DNA of 64,000 nucleotides from Sorangium cellulosum (GTDB lineage: Bacteria; Myxococcota_A; Polyangia; Polyangiales; Polyangiaceae). The notes under the pieces are model-generated. The model was given only the letters and a program-made list of their open reading frames with translations. It did no database searches and was not told the origin of the DNA. The position numbers and the translations under genes are program-made. The stretch is taken from the NCBI RefSeq assembly GCF_002950945.1, contig NZ_CP012673.1, positions 1,364,001-1,428,000 on the forward strand, in the 5' to 3' direction. Below, piece by piece: positions 62,958 to 64,000 of the stretch; the first letter of the stretch is position 1; the number at the start of each line of letters is the position of its first letter.

Positions 62958-63449
62958 ATGACCACGATCATCGCCAGCATCGAGCACCATGACCAGCACT
63001 CCGCCACCCTGCATGGCCCCGGCCCGTCGTCCGCCGTCGCGGCGTCCGGCGCGGCGCCGTCCAGGCGAGCCCTCTGGGGCGGCCGCGTCCTGAGCGGGCT
63101 GGCCGTGCTGTTCCTGACGTTCGACGCCGCGATCAAGGTGCTCGGGCTGGTCCCCGCCGAGCAGGGGACCGCCCAGCTCGGCTTCCCGGTGAGCCTCGTC
63201 CCCACCCTCGGCGTGATCCAGATCGCTTGCCTTGTGACCTACCTGATCCCGCGCACCGCCGTGCTCGGCGCGATCCTGTGGACCGGTTACCTCGGCGGCG
63301 CGGTGGCGATCCACGTGCGGGTCGGGAGCCCGCTCTTCAGTCACACGCTCTTTCCGATCTACGTTGCGGCGCTGCTCTGGGCGGGGCTCTGGCTGCGCGA
63401 CCGCCGCGCGCGCGCCCTGCTCGCCGCGCCCTCGGCGCTCGACCGATGA
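62958..63449 (+). CDS. DoxX-like membrane protein
   Basis: This is a 163-residue integral membrane protein with four hydrophobic segments (LSGLAVLFLTFDAAIKVLGL, LVPTLGVIQIACLVTYLI, AVLGAILWTGYLGGAVAIHV, PIYVAALLWAGLWL). The topology and GYLGGAVAIHVR segment match the DoxX-like family often associated with ECF sigma genes. GGAGG precedes ATG 62958. The biochemical role is unknown. Confidence 0.85.
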   Translation: MTTIIASIEHHDQHSATLHGPGPSSAVAASGAAPSRRALWGGRVLSGLAVLFLTFDAAIKVLGLVPAEQGTAQLGFPVSLVPTLGVIQIACLVTYLIPRTAVLGAILWTGYLGGAVAIHVRVGSPLFSHTLFPIYVAALLWAGLWLRDRRARALLAAPSALDR

Positions 63450-63476
63450 TTGTGACGGTTTCTCGAAATCTATAAG
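63450..63476 (+). promoter_or_regulatory. Possible promoter for the VOC gene
   Basis: TTGTGA (63450) and TATAAG (63471-63476) lie 15 bp apart, in the short gap before the VOC gene. The -10 match is good but the spacing is short. Confidence 0.3.
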
Positions 63477-63494
63477 GCAAAGGAGAACAGATTC

Positions 63495-63914
63495 ATGGCA
63501 ACCAGCAATGCTCGCAAGATCTTCGTCAACCTGTCCGTCCGCGACCTGAAGAAGTCGGTGGAGTTCTTCTCGAAGCTCGGCTTCGAGTTCAACCCGCAGT
63601 TCACGGACGACAAGGCCACCTGCATGATCATCAGCGAGGAAGCCTACGTCATGCTCCTCGTGGAGCCGTTCTTCAAGACGTTCATGAAGAACGAGATCTG
63701 CAACACGAGCACACATACGGAAGCGCTCATCGCGCTCTCGTGCGGCAGCCGTGCCGAGGTCGACGAGATGGTGAACAAGGCGATCGCGGCGGGCGGCCGG
63801 CACGCGGTGGACCCGCAGGATCACGGCTTCATGTACAGCTGGAGCTTCTACGACCTGGATGGCCACCACTGGGAGGTCCTCTGGATGGATCCGAGCGCCG
63901 TCCAGCCGCAGTAG
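63495..63914 (+). CDS. VOC family (glyoxalase/dioxygenase-fold) protein
   Basis: This is a 139-residue VOC protein: KIFVNLSVRDLKKSVEFFSKLGFEFNPQF at the N-terminus, and YSWSFYDLDGHHWEVLWMDP at the C-terminus with the metal-site-like His and Glu of the fold. The members resemble lactoylglutathione-lyase-like proteins of unknown substrate. AAAGGAG lies 9 nt before ATG 63495. It is downstream of the sigma factor and DoxX-like genes. Nothing further is seen between its stop and the window end. Confidence 0.9.
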   Translation: MATSNARKIFVNLSVRDLKKSVEFFSKLGFEFNPQFTDDKATCMIISEEAYVMLLVEPFFKTFMKNEICNTSTHTEALIALSCGSRAEVDEMVNKAIAAGGRHAVDPQDHGFMYSWSFYDLDGHHWEVLWMDPSAVQPQ

Positions 63915-64000
63915 CCCACACTTCGCCCTGGCTTCCGCGGGGCGCGTCGCGTTCGCCCGGAGGGAGCTCGCAAGAAGGCGGGGAGGTGGGGAGAGCATGG

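Noticed and set aside
1..64000. tRNA, rRNA, transposon or prophage genes
   Set aside because: I saw no recognisable tRNA cloverleaf, rRNA segment, transposase, integrase or phage structural gene on either strand.

Overview
The window is about 70% GC and gene-dense. It carries eukaryote-like Ser/Thr kinases fused to ATPase and TPR modules, many small and large lipoproteins, trypsin-like and carbohydrate-active secreted proteins, an FHA-domain enhancer-binding regulator and an ECF sigma factor. This mix points to a myxobacterium, most like the Sorangium/Polyangiaceae group. That assignment is an inference from gene content and composition, because no rRNA or marker gene is present. I see no tRNA, rRNA, CRISPR array, transposase, integrase or prophage.

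Layout. 1-5 kb: a kinase-ATPase signalling protein cut by the window edge, and two lipoproteins, one with four Cys-rich repeats. 5-12 kb: pantothenate kinase CoaA, an Old Yellow Enzyme, a HEXXH metallopeptidase, an orphan GspC and an RsbR-like PAS-PAS-STAS protein. 12-17 kb: a deletion scar that fuses remnants of a LysR gene and an aldo/keto reductase gene, then a Kelch lipoprotein, a small lipoprotein, a GNAT acetyltransferase and an unknown protein. 17-24 kb: a CBM3-tailed protease, a beta-lactamase-fold lipoprotein, a cytochrome P450 and a pectate lyase. 24-29 kb: a TetR/AmpG-like transporter pair, TrmO, and a lipoprotein/DUF6345 pair with a caspase-like His/Cys signature. 29-40 kb: a kinase-cyclase-ATPase-TPR hub with a frameshift, two beta-helix lipoproteins in an operon, and a convergent FHA/degenerate-GGDEF/AAA+ regulator. 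40-54 kb: an NmrA-like reductase, a periplasmic unknown, a 1573-residue multicopper-oxidase-like lipoprotein divergent from a GMC oxidoreductase-hydrolase fusion, and a carotenoid oxygenase divergent from a TetR regulator. 54-64 kb: a small lipoprotein, an acetoacetate decarboxylase-fold protein, a TPR-trypsin protein, an ArsR/SRPBCC pair, a LysR/hydrolase pair, and an ECF sigma factor followed by DoxX-like and VOC genes.

The most distinctive unexplained feature is a dispersed repeat with core GACCCAGGTTG. It forms a 17-copy array (53418-53794), a 10-copy array in the opposite orientation (24229-24452), and single or paired copies just after coding sequences. In two genes the first copy encodes the last residues (PDPG or PGPG) and supplies the TGA stop. 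One copy is part of a terminator-like hairpin.

Several regulatory circuits can be read from the DNA. Two similar operators lie between the carotenoid oxygenase and its TetR regulator. A near-identical 16-mer lies about 70 nt upstream of each gene of the divergent oxidase pair. An ArsR operator overlaps its own start codon behind a near-consensus promoter. A TetR operator overlaps the predicted transcription start of the transporter operon.
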